Assembly (NCBI GenBank): GCA_946800325.1 | Contig: OX326960.1 | Span: 22,559,150-22,623,149 of the forward strand | Reading direction: 5' to 3' | Origin: Luzula sylvatica | Taxonomy: Eukaryota; Streptophyta; Magnoliopsida; Poales; Juncaceae | DNA length: 64,000 nt | Part shown: positions 37,159 to 50,686 of the stretch, piece after piece | How the letters are laid out: each line of letters starts with the position of its first letter | Position numbering within the stretch: position 1 is the stretch's first letter | Notes under the pieces: model-generated | Told to the model about the DNA's origin: nothing | Databases searched by the model: none | Seen by the model: the letters and a program-made list of their open reading frames with translations, nothing else | Position numbers and translations under genes: made by a program

Positions 37159-40100
37159 CTGCCCAAAACGTAAAAAAATTGCTATGAAACGAATGAAAAA
37201 CTTTCTTAGTGTTTGTACAATTTGGTGCAGAATTACGTAGTAAAAAATTCGATCCAAACCATCTCAAAAACAAGTTATTTGGGCTCCTCAGAGAGTTATA
37301 AGATTGTTATCAATCGAAAAACAAAATTTCTTAGAGTTTGTAAAATTTGGTGAGAAGTTACTTAGTGAAAGATACGGTACAAACGATCTAAAAAGAAGTT
37401 ATTTGAACTCCTCAATACGTAAAAAGATTGCTATGAATCGAATTGAAAACTTGCTTAGTGTTTGTACAATTTGGTGAAAAGTCACATAGTAAAACATTCG
37501 ATCCAAACCATCTTAAAACACGTTATTTGGACTCCTCATAGCGTTAAAAGAATGGTATGAATCGAAAAACAAACTTTCTTAGGGTTTGTAAAATTTGGTG
37601 AAAAGTTACGTAGTGAAACATACGATACAAAGGATCTAAAAACAAGTTATTTGAACTCCTCAAAACGTAAAAAGATTGCTATGAAACGAATGAAAAACTT
37701 TCTTAGTGTTTGTACAATTTGGTGCAAAATTACGTAGTGAAAGATTCGATCCGAACCATCTAAAAAACAAGTTATTTGGGCTCCTCAGATAGTTATAAGA
37801 TTGTTATCAATCGAAAAACAAACTTTCTTAGTGTGTGTAAAATTTGGTGAAAAGTTACGTAGTGATAGATATGGTACAAACGATCTAAAAACACGGTATT
37901 TGAACTCCTCAAAACGTAAAAAGATTGCTATGAATCGAATTGAAAACTTTCTTAGTGTTTGTACAATTTGGTGAAAAGTTACGTAGTAAAACATTCGACC
38001 CAAACCATCTCAAAACATGTTATTTGGACTCCTCATAGCGTTAGAAGAATTGTATGTATCGAAAAACAAACTTTCTTAGTGTTTGTAAAATTTGGTGAAA
38101 AGTTACATAGTGAAAGATACGATACAAACGATCTAAAAACACGGTATTTGAACTCCTCAAAACGAAAAAAGATTGCTTTGAATCGAATAGAAAACTTTCT
38201 TAGTGTTTGTACAATTTGGTGAAAAGTTACGTAGTAACTTTTTCGATCCAAACAATCTCAAAACACGTTATTTGGACTCCTCATAGCGTTAAAAGAATGG
38301 TACGAATCGAAAAACAAACTTTCCTAGTGTTTTAAAATTTTGGTGAAAAGTTATGTAGTAGAAGATACGATACAAACGATCTAAAAACACGTTATTTGAA
38401 CGCCTCAAAACGTAAAAAGATTGCTACGAATCGAATTGAAAACTTTCTTAGTGTTTGTACAATTTGGGGAAAAGTTACGTAGTAAAAGATTCGATCCGAA
38501 CCATCTCAAAACACGTTACTTGTACTCCTCATAGCGTTAAAAGAATGGTATGAATCGAAAAACAAACTTTGTTAGTGTTTGTAAAATTTGGTGAAAAGTT
38601 ATGTATTGAAAGATACTATACAAATGATCTAGAAACACGTTATTCGAACTCCTGAAAACGTAAAAAGATTGCTACGAATCGAATTGAAAACTTTATTAGT
38701 GTTTGTACAATTTGGGGAAAAGTTACGTAGTAAAAGATTCGATCCGAACCATCTCAAAAACAAGTTAATTGGGCTCCTTAGAGAGTTATAAGATTGTTTT
38801 GAATCGAAAAACAAACTTTCTTAGCGTTTGTAAAATTTGGTGAAAAGTTACGTAGTGAAAGATACGATACAAACGATCTAAAAACATGTTATTTGGACTC
38901 CTCATAGCGTTAAAAGAATGGTATGAATCGAAAAACAAACTTTCTTAGTGTTTGTAAAATTTGGTGAAAAGTTACGTAGTGAAACATATGGTACAAACGA
39001 TCTAAAAACACGTTATTTGAACTCCTCAAAACGTAAAAAGATTGCTATCAATCGAATTGAAAACTTTCTTAGTGTTTGTACAATTTGGTGAAAAGTTACG
39101 TAGTAAAACATTCGACCCAAACCATCTCAAAACACGTTATTTGGACTCCTAATAGCGTTAGAAGAATTGTATGAATCGAAAAACAAAATTTCTTAGTGTT
39201 TGTAAAATTTGGTGAAAAGTTGCATAGTGAAAGATACGATACAAACGATATAAAAACACGTTACTTGAACTCCTCAAAACGTAAAAAGATTGCTAAGAAT
39301 CGAATAGAAAACTTTCTTAGTGTTTGTACAATTTGGTGAAACGTTACGTAGTAAAACATTCGATCCAAACCATCTCAAAGCACGTTATTTGGACTCCTCA
39401 AAGCGTGAAAAGAATGGTATGAATCGAAAAATAAACTTTCTTAGTGTTTGTAAATTTTGGTGAAAAATTATGTAGTAAAAGATAAAATACAAATTGTCTA
39501 AAAACACATTATTTGAACTCCTCAGAACGTAATAAGTTTGTTATGAAACGAATAGAAAACTTTCGTAGTGTTTGTAAAATTTGGTGAAAAGTTACGTAGT
39601 GAAAGATACTATACAAACGATCTAAAAAGACGTTATTTGAACTCCTCAAAGCGTAAAAATATTGCTACGAATCGAATTGAAAACTTTCTTAATGTTGGTA
39701 CAATTCGGTGCAAAATTACGTAGTGAAGGATACGATACAAAGGATCTAAAAACACGTTATTTGAACTCCTCAAAACGTAAAAAGATTGCTATAAAACGAA
39801 TAGAAAACTTTCTTAGTGTTTGTACAATTTGGTGCAAAATTACGTAGTAAAAGATTCGATCCAAACCATCTCAAACGCAAGTTATTTGGGCTGCTCAGAG
39901 AGTTATAAGATTGTTGTCAATCGAAAAACAAACTTTCTTTGTGTTTGTAAAATTTGGTGAAAAGTTACGTAGTGAAAGATACGGTACAAACGATCTAAAA
40001 ACACGTTATTTGAACTCCTCAAAACAAAAAAAGATTGCTATGAATCGAATTGAAAACTTCATTAGTGTTTGTACAATTTGGTGAAAAGTTACGTAGTAAA

Positions 40101-41501
40101 ACATTCGATCCAAACCATCTCAAAACACGTTATTTGGACTCCTCATAGCGTTAGAAGAATTGTAGAATTGAAAAACAAACTTTGATAGTGTTTGTAAAAT
40201 TTGGTGAAAAGTTACATAGTGAAAGATACGACACAAACGATCTAAAAACACGTTATTTGAACTCCTCAAAACGTAAAAAGATTGCTATGAATCGAATAGA
40301 AAACTTTCTTAGTATTTGTACAATTTGGTGTAAAGTTATGTAGTAACTTTTTCGATCCAGACCATCTCAAAACACGTTATTTGGACTCCTCGTAGCGTTA
40401 AAAGAATTGTATGAATAGAAAAATAAACTTTGATAGTGTTTGTAAAATTTGGTGAAAAGGTACATAGTGAAAGATACGATACAAACGATCTAAAAACACG
40501 TTATTTGAACTCCTCAAAACGTAAAAAGATTGCTATGAATCGAATAGAAAACTTTCTTAGTGTTTGTACAATTTGGTGAAAAGTTACATTGTAAAACATT
40601 CGATCCAAACCATATCAAAACACGTCATTTGGAATCCTCATAGCGTTAAAAGAATGGTATGAATCGAAAAACAAAATTTCTTAGTGTTTGTAAAATTTGG
40701 TGAAAAGTTACGTAGTGAAAGATACGATACAAATGATCTAAAAATACGTTATTTGAACTCCTCAAAACGTAAAAAGATTGATATGAAACGAATTGAAAAC
40801 TTTCTTAGTGTTTGTACAATTTCGTGCAAAATTACGTAGTAAAAGATTCGATCCAAACCATCTCAAAATCAAGTTAATTGGGCTCCTCAGAGAGTTATAA
40901 GATTGTTTTGAATCGAAAAACAAACTTTCTTAGTGTTTGTAAAATTTGGGGAAAAGTTACGTATTGAAAGATATGGTACAAACGATCTAAAAACACTTTA
41001 TTTGAACTCCTCAAAACGTAAAAAGATTGCTATGAATCGAATTGAAAACTTTCTTAGTGTTTGTACAATTTGGTGAAATGCTACGTACTAAAACATTCGA
41101 CCCAAACCATCTCAAAACACGTTATTTGGACTCCTCATAGCGTTAGAAGAATGGTATGAATCGAAAAACAAACTTTCTTAGTGTTTGTAAAATTTGGTGA
41201 AAAGTAACATAGTGAAAGATACGATACAAACGATCTAAAAGCACGTTATTTGAACTCCTCAAACATAAAAAGATTGCTATGAATCGAATTGAAAACTTTC
41301 TTAGTGTTTGTACAATTTGGTGAAAAGTTACATTGTAAAACATTCGATCCAAACCATCTCAAAACACGTTATTTGGACTCTTCATAGAGTTAAAAGAATG
41401 GTAGGAATCGAAAAACAAACTTTCTTAGTGTTTGTAAAATTTGGTGAAAAGTTACGAAGTGAAAGATACGATACAAAGGATCTAAAAACACGTTATTTGA
41501 A
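37159..41501. repeat. Higher-order satellite block, copy 4 (35 monomers, rearranged)
   Basis: It is 4343 bp, about 35 x 124. It shares landmarks with the earlier copies (37785, 38033, 38629, 39662) but is shorter and more divergent. It ends at a changed marker (CTCCCCAAAACG) at 41502. Confidence 0.75.
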
Positions 41502-44500
41502 CTCCCCAAAACGTAAAAAGATTGCTATGAAACGAATGAAAAACTTTCTTAGTGTTTGTAAAATTTGGTGGAGAATTACGTAGTAAAAAATTCGATCCAA
41601 ACCATCTCAAAAACAAGTTATTTGGGCTCCTCAGAGAGTTATAAGATTGTTATCAATCGAAAAACAAAATTTCTTAGAGTTTGTAAAATTTGGTGAGAAG
41701 TTACAGTGAAAGATACGGTACAAACGATCTAAAAAGAAGTTATTTGAACTCCTCAATACGTAAAAAGATTGCTATGAATCGAATTGAAAACTTGCTTAGT
41801 GTTTGTACAATTTGGTGAAAAGTCACATAGTAAAACATTCGATCCAAACCATCTTAAAACACGTTATTTGGACTCCTCATAGCATTAAAAGAATGGTATG
41901 AATCGAAAAACAAACTTTCTTAGGGTTCGTAAAATTTGGTGAAAAGTTACGTAATGAAAGATACGATACAAAGGATCTAAAAACACGTTATTTGAACTCC
42001 ACAAAACGTAAAAAGATTGCTATGAAACGAATGTGAAAAACTTTCTTAGTGTTTGTACAATTTGGTGCAAAATTACGTAGTGAAAGATTCGATCCAAACC
42101 ATCTAAAAAACAAGTTATTTGGGCTCCTCAGAGAGTTATAAGATTGTTATCAATCGAAAAACAAACTTTCTTAGTGATTGTAAAATCTGGTGAAAAGTTA
42201 CGTAGTGAAAGATATGGTACAAACGATCTAAAAACACGGTATTTGAACTCCTCAAAACGTAAAAAGATTGCTATGAATCGAATTGAAAACTTTCTTAGTG
42301 TTTGTACAATTTGGTGAAAAGTTACGTAGTAAAACATTCGACCCAAACCATCTCAAAACATGTTATTTGGACTCCTCATAGTGTTAGAAGAATTGTATGA
42401 ATCGAAAAACAAACTTTCTTAGTGTTTGTAAAATTTGGTGAAAAGTTACATAGTGAAAGATACGATACAAACGATCTAAAAACACGGTATTTGAACTCCT
42501 AAAAACGTAGAAAGATTGCTTTGAATCGAATAGAAAAATTTCTTAGTGTTTGTACAATTTGGTGAAAAGTTACGTAGTAACTTTTTCGATCCAAACAATC
42601 TCAAAACACGTTATTTGGACTCCTCATAGCGTTAGAAGAATTGTATGAATCGAAAAACAAAGTTTCTTAGTGTTTGTAAAATTTGGTGAAAAGTTACATA
42701 GTGAAAGATACGATACAAACGATCTAAAAACACGGTATTTGAACTCCTCAAAACGTAAAAAGATTGCTTTGAATCGAATAGAAAACTTTCTTAGTGTTTG
42801 TACAATTTGGTGAAAAGTGACGTAGTAACTTTTTCGATCCAAACAATCTCAAAACACGTTATTTGGACTCCTCATAGCGTTAAAAGAATGGTATGAATCG
42901 AAAAACAAACTTTCTTTGTGTTTTTAAATTTTGGTGAAAAGTTGTGTAGTAAAAGATACGATACAAATGATCTAAAAACACGTTATTTGAACGCCTCAAA
43001 ACGTAAAAAGATTGCTACGAATCGAATTGAAAACTTTCTTAGTGTTTGTACAATTTGCGAAAAGTTACGTAGTAAAAGATTCGATCCGAACCATCTCAAA
43101 AACAAGTTAATTGGGCTCCTTAGAGAGTTATAAGATTGTTTTGAATCGAAAAACAAACTTTCTTAGTGTTTGTAAAATTTGGTGAAAAGTTACGTTGTGA
43201 AAGATACGATACAAACGATCTAAAAACATGTTATTTGGACTCCTCATAGCGTTAAAAGAATGGTATGGATCGAAAAACAAACTTTCTTAGTGTTTGTAAA
43301 ATTTGGTGAAAAGTTACGTAGTGAAACGTATGGTACAAACGATCTAAAAACACGTTATTTGAACTCCTCAAGACGTAAAAAGATTGCTATCAATCGAATT
43401 GAAAACTTTCTTAGTGTTTGTACAATTTGGTGAAAAGTTACGTAGTAAAACATTCGACCCAAACCATCTCAAAACACGTTATTTGGACTCCTAATAGCGT
43501 TAGAAGAATTGTATGAATCGAAAAACAAAATTTCTTAGTGTTTGTAAAATTTGGTGAAAAGTTGCATAGTGAAAGATACGATACAAACGATATAAAAACA
43601 CGTTACTTGAACTCCTCAAAACGTAAAAAGATTGCAAAGAATCGAATAGAAAACTTTCTTAGTGTTTGTACAATTTGGTGAAACGTTACGTAGTAAAACA
43701 TTCGATCCAAACCATCTCAAAGCACGTTATTTGGACTCCTCAAAGCGTGAAAAGAATGGTATGAATCGAAAAATAAACTTTCTTAGTGTTTGTAAATTTT
43801 GGTGAAAAGTTATGTAGTAAAAGATAAAATACAAATGGTCTAAAAACACATTATTTCAACTCCTCAAAACGTAATAAGTTTGTTATGAAACGTATAGAAA
43901 ACTTTCTTAGTGTTTGTATAATTTGGTGAAAAGTTACGTTGTAAAAGATTCAATCCAAACCATCTTAAGAACACGTTATTTGGGCTCCTCAGAGAGTGAA
44001 AAGATTGTATGAATCGAAAAACAAACTTTCGTAGTGTTTGTAAAATTTGGTGAAAAGGTACATAGTGAAAGATACGATACAAACGATCTAAAAACACGTT
44101 ATTTGAACTCCTCAAAACGTAAAAAGATTGCTATGAATCGAATAGAAAACTTTCTTAGTGTTTGTACAATTAGGTGAAAAGTTACATTGTAAAACATTCG
44201 ATCCAAACCATATCAAAACACGTCATTTGGAATCCTCATAGCGTTAAAAGAATGGTATGAATCGAAAAACAAAATTTCTTAGTGTTTGTAAAATTTGGTG
44301 AAAAGTTACGTAGTGAAAGATACGATACAAAGGATCTAAAAACACGTTATTTGAACTCCTCAAAACGTAAAAAGATTGATATGAAACGAATTGAAAACTT
44401 TCTTAGTGTTTGTACAATTTCGTGCAAAATTACGTAGTAAAAGATTCGATCCAAACCATCTCAAAATCAAGTTAATTGGGCTCCTCGGAGAGTTATAAGA

Positions 44501-47500
44501 TTGTTTTGCATCGAAAAACAAACTTTCTTTGTGTTTGTAAAATTTGGTGAAAAGTTACGTAGTGAAAGATACGGTACAAACGATCTAAAAAGACGTTATT
44601 TGAACTCCTCAAAACATAAAAAGATTGCTATGAATCGAATTGAAAACTTCATTAGTGTTTGTACAATTTGGTGAAAAGTTACGTAGTAAAACATTCGATC
44701 CAAACCATCTCAAAACACGTTATTTGGACTCCTCATAGCGTTAGAAGAATTGTAGAATAGAAAAACAAACTTTGATAGTGTTTGTAAAATTTGGTGAAAA
44801 GTTACATAGTGAAAGATACGATACAAACGATCTAAAAACACGTTATTTGAACTCCTCGAAACGTAAAAAGATTGCTATGAATCGAATAGAAAACTTTCTT
44901 AGTATTTGTACAATTTGGTGAAAAGTTATGTAGTAACTTTTTCGATCCAGACCATCTCAAAACACGTTATTTGAACTCCTCATAGCGTTAAAAGAATGGT
45001 ATGAATGGAAAAACAAACTTTCTTAGTGTTTGTAAAATTTGGTGAAAAGTTACGTAGTAAAATATACGATACAAATGATCTAAAAACACGTTATTTGAGC
45101 TCCGCAAAACGTAAAAAGATTGCTATGAAACGAATAGAAAACTTTCTTAGTGTTTGTACAATTTGGTGTAAAATTACGTAGTAGAAGAATCGATCCAAAC
45201 AATCTCAAGGCAAGTTATTTGAGCTCCTCAGATAGTTATAAGATTGTTGTCAATCGAAAAACAAACTTTCTTAGTGTTTGTAAAATTTGGTGAAATGTTA
45301 CGTAGTGAAAGATACGGTACAAACGATCTAAAAACACGTTATTTGAACTCCTCAAAACGTAAAAAGATTGCTATGAATCGAATTGAAAACTTTCTTAGTG
45401 TTTCTACAATTTGGTGAAAAGTTACATAGTGAAACATTCGATCCAAACCATATCAAAACACGTTATGTGGACTCCTCATAGCGATAGAAGAATTGTATGA
45501 ATCAAAAAACAAACTTTCTTAGTGTTTGTAAAATTTGGTGAAAAGTTACATAGTGAAAGATACGATACAAACGATCTAAAAACACGTTATTTGAACTCCT
45601 CCAAACGTAAAAAGATTGCTATGAATCTAATAGAAAACTTTCTTAGTATTTGTACAATTTGGTGAAAAGTTACGTAGTAACTTTTTCGATCCAAACCATC
45701 TCAAAACACGTTATTTGGACTCCTGATAGCGTCAAAAGAATTGTATGAAACGAAAAACAAACTTTCTTAGTGTTTGTCAAATTTGGTGAAAAGTCACGTA
45801 GTAAAAGATACAATACAAATGATCTAAAAACAAGTTATTTGAACTCCTCAAAACGTAAAAAGATTGCTACGAGTCGAATTGAAAACTTTCTTAGTGTTTG
45901 TACAATTTGGTGAAAAGTTACGTAGTAAAAGATTCCATCCAAACCATCTCAAAACACGTTATTTGTACTCCTCATAGCGTTAAAAGAATGGTATGAATCG
46001 AAAAACAAACTTTGTTAGTGTTTGTAAAATTTGGTGAAAAGTTATGTATTGAAAGATACTATACAAATGATCTAGAAACACGTTATTCGAACTCCTGAAA
46101 ACGTAAAAATATTCCTATGAAGCGAAAAGAAAACTATCTTAGTGTTTGCACAATTTGGTGAAAAGTAACGTAGTAAAAGATTCGATCCGAACCATCTCAG
46201 AAACAAGTTAATTGGGCACCTCAGAGAGTTATAAGATTGTTTTGAATCGAAAAACAAACTTTCTTAGCGTTTGTAAAATTTGGTGAAAAGTTACGTAGCG
46301 AAAGATACGATACAAACGATCTAAAAACATGTTATTTGGACTCCTCATTGCGTTAAAAGAATGGTATGAATCGAAAAACAAACTTTCTTAGTGTTTGTAA
46401 AATTTGGTGAAAAGTTACGTAGTGAAAGATAAGTTACAAACGTTCTAAAAAGACGTTATTTGAACTCCTCAAAACGTAAAAAGATTGCTATGAATCGAAT
46501 TGAAAACTTTCTTAGTGTTTGTTCAATTTGGTGAAAAGTTACGTAATAACTTTTTCGATCCAAACCATCTCGAAACACGTTATTTGGACTCCTCATAGCG
46601 TTAAAATAATGGTATGAATCGAAAAACAAACTTTCTTAGTGTTTTTAAAATTTGGTGAAAAGTTACTTAGTGGAAGATACGGTACATACGATCTAAAAAC
46701 ACGTTATTTGAACTCCTCAAAACGTAAAAAGATTGCTTTGAATCGAATTGAAAACTTTCTTAGTGTTTGTACAATTTGCTGAAAAGTTACATTGTAAAAC
46801 ATTCGATCCAAACCATCTCAAAGCACGTTATTTGGACTCCTCATAGCGTTAAAAGAATGGTATGAATCAAAAAAAAAAATTTCTTAGTGTTTGTAAAATT
46901 TGGTGAAAATTTACGTAGTGAAAGATACTATACAAACGATCTAAAAAGACGTTATTTGAACTCCTCAAAACGTAAAAAGATTGCTACGAATCGAATTGAA
47001 AACTTTCTTAGTGTTTGTACAATTTGGTGCAAAATTACGTAGTAAAAGATTCGATCCAAGCCATCTCAAAAACAAGTTATTTGGGCTCCTCAGAGAGTGA
47101 TAAGATTGTTATCAATCGAAAAACAAACTTTCTTAGTGTTTGTAAAATTTGGTGAAAAGTTACGTAGTGAAAGATACGGTACAAACGATCTAAAAACACG
47201 TTATTTGAACTCCTCAAAACGTAAAAAGATTGCTATGAATCGAATTGAAAACTTTTTTAGTGTTTGTACAATTTGGTGAAAAGTTTACGTAGTAAAACAT
47301 TCGACCCTAACCATCTCAAAACACGTTATTTGGACTCCTCATAGCGTTAGAAGAATTGTATGAATCGAAAAACACACTTTCTTAGTGTTTGTAACATATG
47401 GTGAAAAGTTACATAGTGAACGATACAAACGATCTAAAAACACGTTATTTGAACTCCTCAAAACGTAAAAAGATTGCTATGAATCGAATAGAAAACTTTC

Positions 47501-48837
47501 TTAGTGTTTGTACTATTTGGTGAAAAGTTACGTAGTAAAACATTCGATCCAAACCATCTCAAGGCACGTTATTTGGACTCCTCATAGCGTTAAAAGATTG
47601 GTATGAATCGAAAAACAAACTTTCTTAGTGTTTATAAAATTTGGTGAAAAGTTATGTAGTAAAAGATACGATACAAATGATCTAAAAACACGTTATTTGA
47701 ACTCCTCAAAACGTAATAAGATTGCTATGAAACGAATAGAAAACTTACTTAGTGTTTGTATAATTTGGTGAAAAGTTACGTAGTAAAATATTCAATCCAA
47801 ACCATCTCAAGAAAACGTTATTTGGGCTCCTCAGAGAGTTAAAAGATTGTATGAATCGAAAAATAAACTTTCGTAGTATTTGTAAAATTTGGTGAAAAGT
47901 TACGTAGTGAAAGATACTATACAAACGATCTAAAAAGACGTTATTTGAACTCCTCAAAACGTAAAAAGATTGCTACGAATCGAATTGAAAACTTTCTTAG
48001 TGTTTGTACAATTTGATGCAAAATTACGTAGTGAAAGATATGATACAATGGATCTAAAAACACGTTATTTGAAGTCCTCAAAATATAAAAAGATTGCTAT
48101 GAAACGAATAGAAAACTTTCTTAGTGTTTGTACAATTTGGTGCAAAATTACGTAGTAAAAGATTCGATCCAAACCATCTCAAAAACAAGTTATTTGGGCT
48201 CCTCAGAGAGTTATAAGATTGTTGTCAATCGAAAAACAAATTTTCTTAGTGTTTGTAAAATTTGGTGAAAAGTTACGTAGTGAAAGATACGGTACAATCG
48301 ATCTAAAAACACGTTATTTGAACTCCTCAAAAAGTAAAAAGATTGCTATGAATCGAATAGAAAACTTTCTCAGTGTTTGTACACTTTGGTGAAAAGTTAC
48401 GTAGTAACTTTTTCGATCCAAACCATCTCAAAACACGTTATTTGGACTCCTCATAGCGTTAAAAGAATGGTATGAATCGAAAAACAAACTTTCTTAGTGT
48501 TTGTAAAATTTGGTAAAAAGTTATGTAGTAAAAGATACGATGTAAATGATCTAAAAACACGTTATTTGAACTCCTCAAAACGTAAAAAGATTGCTACGAA
48601 TCGAATAGAAAACTTTTTTAGTGTTTGTACAATTTGGTGAAAAGTTACGTAGTAACTTTTTCGATCCAAACCGTTTCAAAACACGTTATTTGGACTCCTC
48701 ATAGTGTTAAAAGAATGGTAGGAATCGAAAAACAAATTTTTTTAGTGTTTGTTAAATTTGGTGAAAAGTTACGTAGTGAAAGATACGATACAAAGGATCT
48801 AAAAACACGTTATTTGAACTTTCTTTGTGTTTGTATA

Positions 48838-49060
48838 ATTTATTATAGTACAAAACAATATAATTAATATATTATAATATAAACCAATGAATATAATATA
48901 ACATAATATATAATACAAAACAATATTAAACAATATAATATAATATAATATAAAATAATATAATATAATACAAAACAATATAATATAACATAAAATCGCA
49001 TAATTAAAATAATATTATATAATATAAAACAATATTAAACCATATAATATAATATAAGAT
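48838..49060. repeat. AT-only low-complexity tract at the array edge
   Basis: It is composed almost only of ATAATATA/ACAATATA-type words. It separates the last partial satellite monomer from the 79-bp minisatellite. Confidence 0.9.
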
Positions 49061-49804
49061 CGTTTGATAATACAAGATCGTTTGAGATGTTGTTTAAGTA
49101 AGTCAAAAATCTGTTCTCTGAACCTGACAACTTAGAAGACTTTTGATAATACAAGATCGTTTGAGATGTTGTTTAAGTAAGTCAAAAATCTGTTCTCTGA
49201 ACCTGACAACTTAGAAGACTTTTGATAATACAAGATCGTTTGAGATGTTGTTTAAGTAAGTCCAAAATCTGTTCTCTGAACCTGACAACTTAGAAGACTT
49301 TTGATAATACAAGATAGTTTGAGATGTTTAAGTTAGTCAAAAATCTGTTCTCTGAACCTGACAACTTAGAAGACTTTTGATAATACAAGATCGTTTGAGA
49401 TGTTGTTTAAGTTAGTCAAAAATCTGTTCTCTGAACCTGACAACTTAGAAGACTTTTGATAATACAAGATCGTTTGAGATGTTGTTTAAGTAAGTCAAAA
49501 ATATGTTCTCTGAACCTGACAACTTAGAAGACTTTTGATAATACAAGATCGTTTGAGATGTTGTTTAAGTTAGTCAAAAATCTGTTCTCTGAACCTGACA
49601 ACTTAGAAGACTTTTGATAATACAAGATCGTTTGAGATGTTGTTTAAGTAAGTCAAAAATCTGTTCTCTGAACCTGACAACTTAGAAGACTTTTGATAAT
49701 ACAAGATCGTTTGAGATGTTGTTTAAGTTAGTCAAAAATCTGTTCTCTGAACCTGACAACTTAGAAGACTTTTGATAATACAAGATCGTTTGAGATGTTG
49801 TTTT
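49061..49804. repeat. 79-bp minisatellite, ~9.4 copies
   Basis: GATAATACAAGATCG starts at 49066, 49145, 49224, 49303, 49379, 49458, 49537, 49616, 49695 and 49774. All steps are 79 bp except one of 76 bp (a 3-bp deletion). Copies differ at only a few bases, such as GTAAGTC versus GTTAGTC. The last copy runs into GTTGTTTTGCATATACTGATA. A related unamplified sequence occurs once at about 54608-54735, downstream of the PP2C copy at 55.2 kb. Confidence 0.96.
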
Positions 49805-50340
49805 GCATATACTGATACCACCATTTGTTAATTGTAACTTTGCAAATAAATCAGCAAAACCAAATTTATTTAAATCTATATTTATTCCTAAGCACAAGTC
49901 ACTGAACCACTTCTTCATATTCTGTCTATAAACCCGAAAATCAAAATTACATTAATTCACACTCCAATTGATCTTTCTTTGTTCTATCATTGCTAATTTG
50001 GATAAATTATTGTTATTTGAATTTTTCAATTGATCTTGCTTTGTTCTATCATTGTTAATTTTGATAAATTAGTGTTATTTGAATTTTGATCAAGACGTCT
50101 AGCAAGTGGGATTAAAAATAACAATATCAATTTTGGAAATGAAATATACCTTTGAGTGAGTCAACACATACCAAATAATAGTTTGAACACTATAAATGTT
50201 TATACAATTCAAAAACGAAACTGAAAATTTAAAAAAATACCAGCAGAACAATTGTACAATTATAAATTTCGGATTTAACTTTTTGGGATACACTAAAATT
50301 ATATATAACATAACACACTCCCCTTCAAATCGAGGTCCAA
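49805..50340. other. Downstream flank of the PP2C pseudogene
   Basis: AT-rich and non-coding. It is collinear with the flanks at about 54735-55230 and 63370-63840; all three share TTTTTGGGATACACTAAAAT and ATATAACATAACACA. A short internal duplication (TTGATCTTTCTTTGTTCTATCA and a variant) lies at 49968-50060, plus-strand order. Confidence 0.7.
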
Positions 50341-50686
50341 TAACACGCAACGGTACTGGCCGGCAAAATTGACCCCACCACATCACCTCTTACACTGACA
50401 GCCGGGCCCCGGCCCGTCTTACTAACAAGATTCGAGTCGATAAAGATGACAACAACGTGATGTCATCATGAAAATGTCTCCACACCCCACGATCAATCTT
50501 CTTCAAATCCGAGTATCTCATCTCTCTCTTCTTCACCGCTTCTTGCGATGCCGTCTTCACCAATCTCTTCGCACTCCCCTAAAATCAATACAAAACACTT
50601 TTCTAATTTTCTCCCCCTGAAAATTAAATAGCATACATTGCGAGGCCTGTTGTGTAAGATATCAACAGCCTCTTGGTTGGAGAAAT
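50341..50686 (-). pseudogene. PP2C pseudogene fragment (last exon plus end of the previous exon)
   Basis: On the minus strand this encodes the end of a PP2C phosphatase. The previous exon ends at 50637 with NQEAVDI..RPRN and a GT donor. After a short intron, an exon starts at 50578 with [14 protein letters not shown], then [14 protein letters not shown] and RHFHDD, the last metal-binding motif of the family. After HDDI one base is missing relative to the 55.2-kb copy (ACATCACGTTG against ACATCAGCGTTG). This shifts the frame and destroys the C terminus. The 5' side does not continue into PP2C: at about 50686 it switches into pseudouridine-synthase exon sequence. It is therefore a broken fusion. 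Confidence 0.88.

Larger units (their letters stand above)
7638..48830. repeat. Large satellite array of ~124-bp monomers with nested higher-order structure
   Basis: The core motif TTTCTTAGTGTTTGTA recurs every ~124 bp, for example at successive monomers near 18447 and 18571. Two monomer classes alternate. Class A has GTAAAATTTGG, then GATACGATACAAA, and TTTGAACTCCTCAAAACG. Class B has GTACAATTTGG, then CATTCGATCCAAACC, and TTTGGACTCCTCATAGCG. B has a variant with TTTGGGCTCCTCAGAGAG. A plus B gives a ~248-bp dimer. After subtracting the inserted LTR the array holds roughly 325-330 monomers. The outer parts are more heterogeneous than the centre, as expected for an array homogenised by unequal exchange. 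Many short ORFs of 60-118 aa occur on both strands, but they repeat with the monomer period and are not credible genes. I do not recognise the family, and chromosomal position (centromeric, subtelomeric or interstitial) cannot be told from this window. Confidence 0.97.

Noticed and set aside
7638..48830. CRISPR-like or phage-type repeat array
   Set aside because: There are no unique spacers between short repeats. The whole 124-bp unit is repeated, and the surroundings are intron-containing plant genes.
7638..48830. Functional centromere
   Set aside because: A satellite alone does not show centromere identity. Intact genes lie within about 2-4 kb on both sides, and no centromere-specific retroelement was recognised. 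Left open, not claimed.
8538..48867. Many ORFs of 60-118 aa on both strands inside the satellite, with similar translations
   Set aside because: They recur with the 124/248-bp period, occur on both strands over the same DNA, start and stop at repeat-determined places, and show no domain. They are by-products of a monomer with few stops in some frames.
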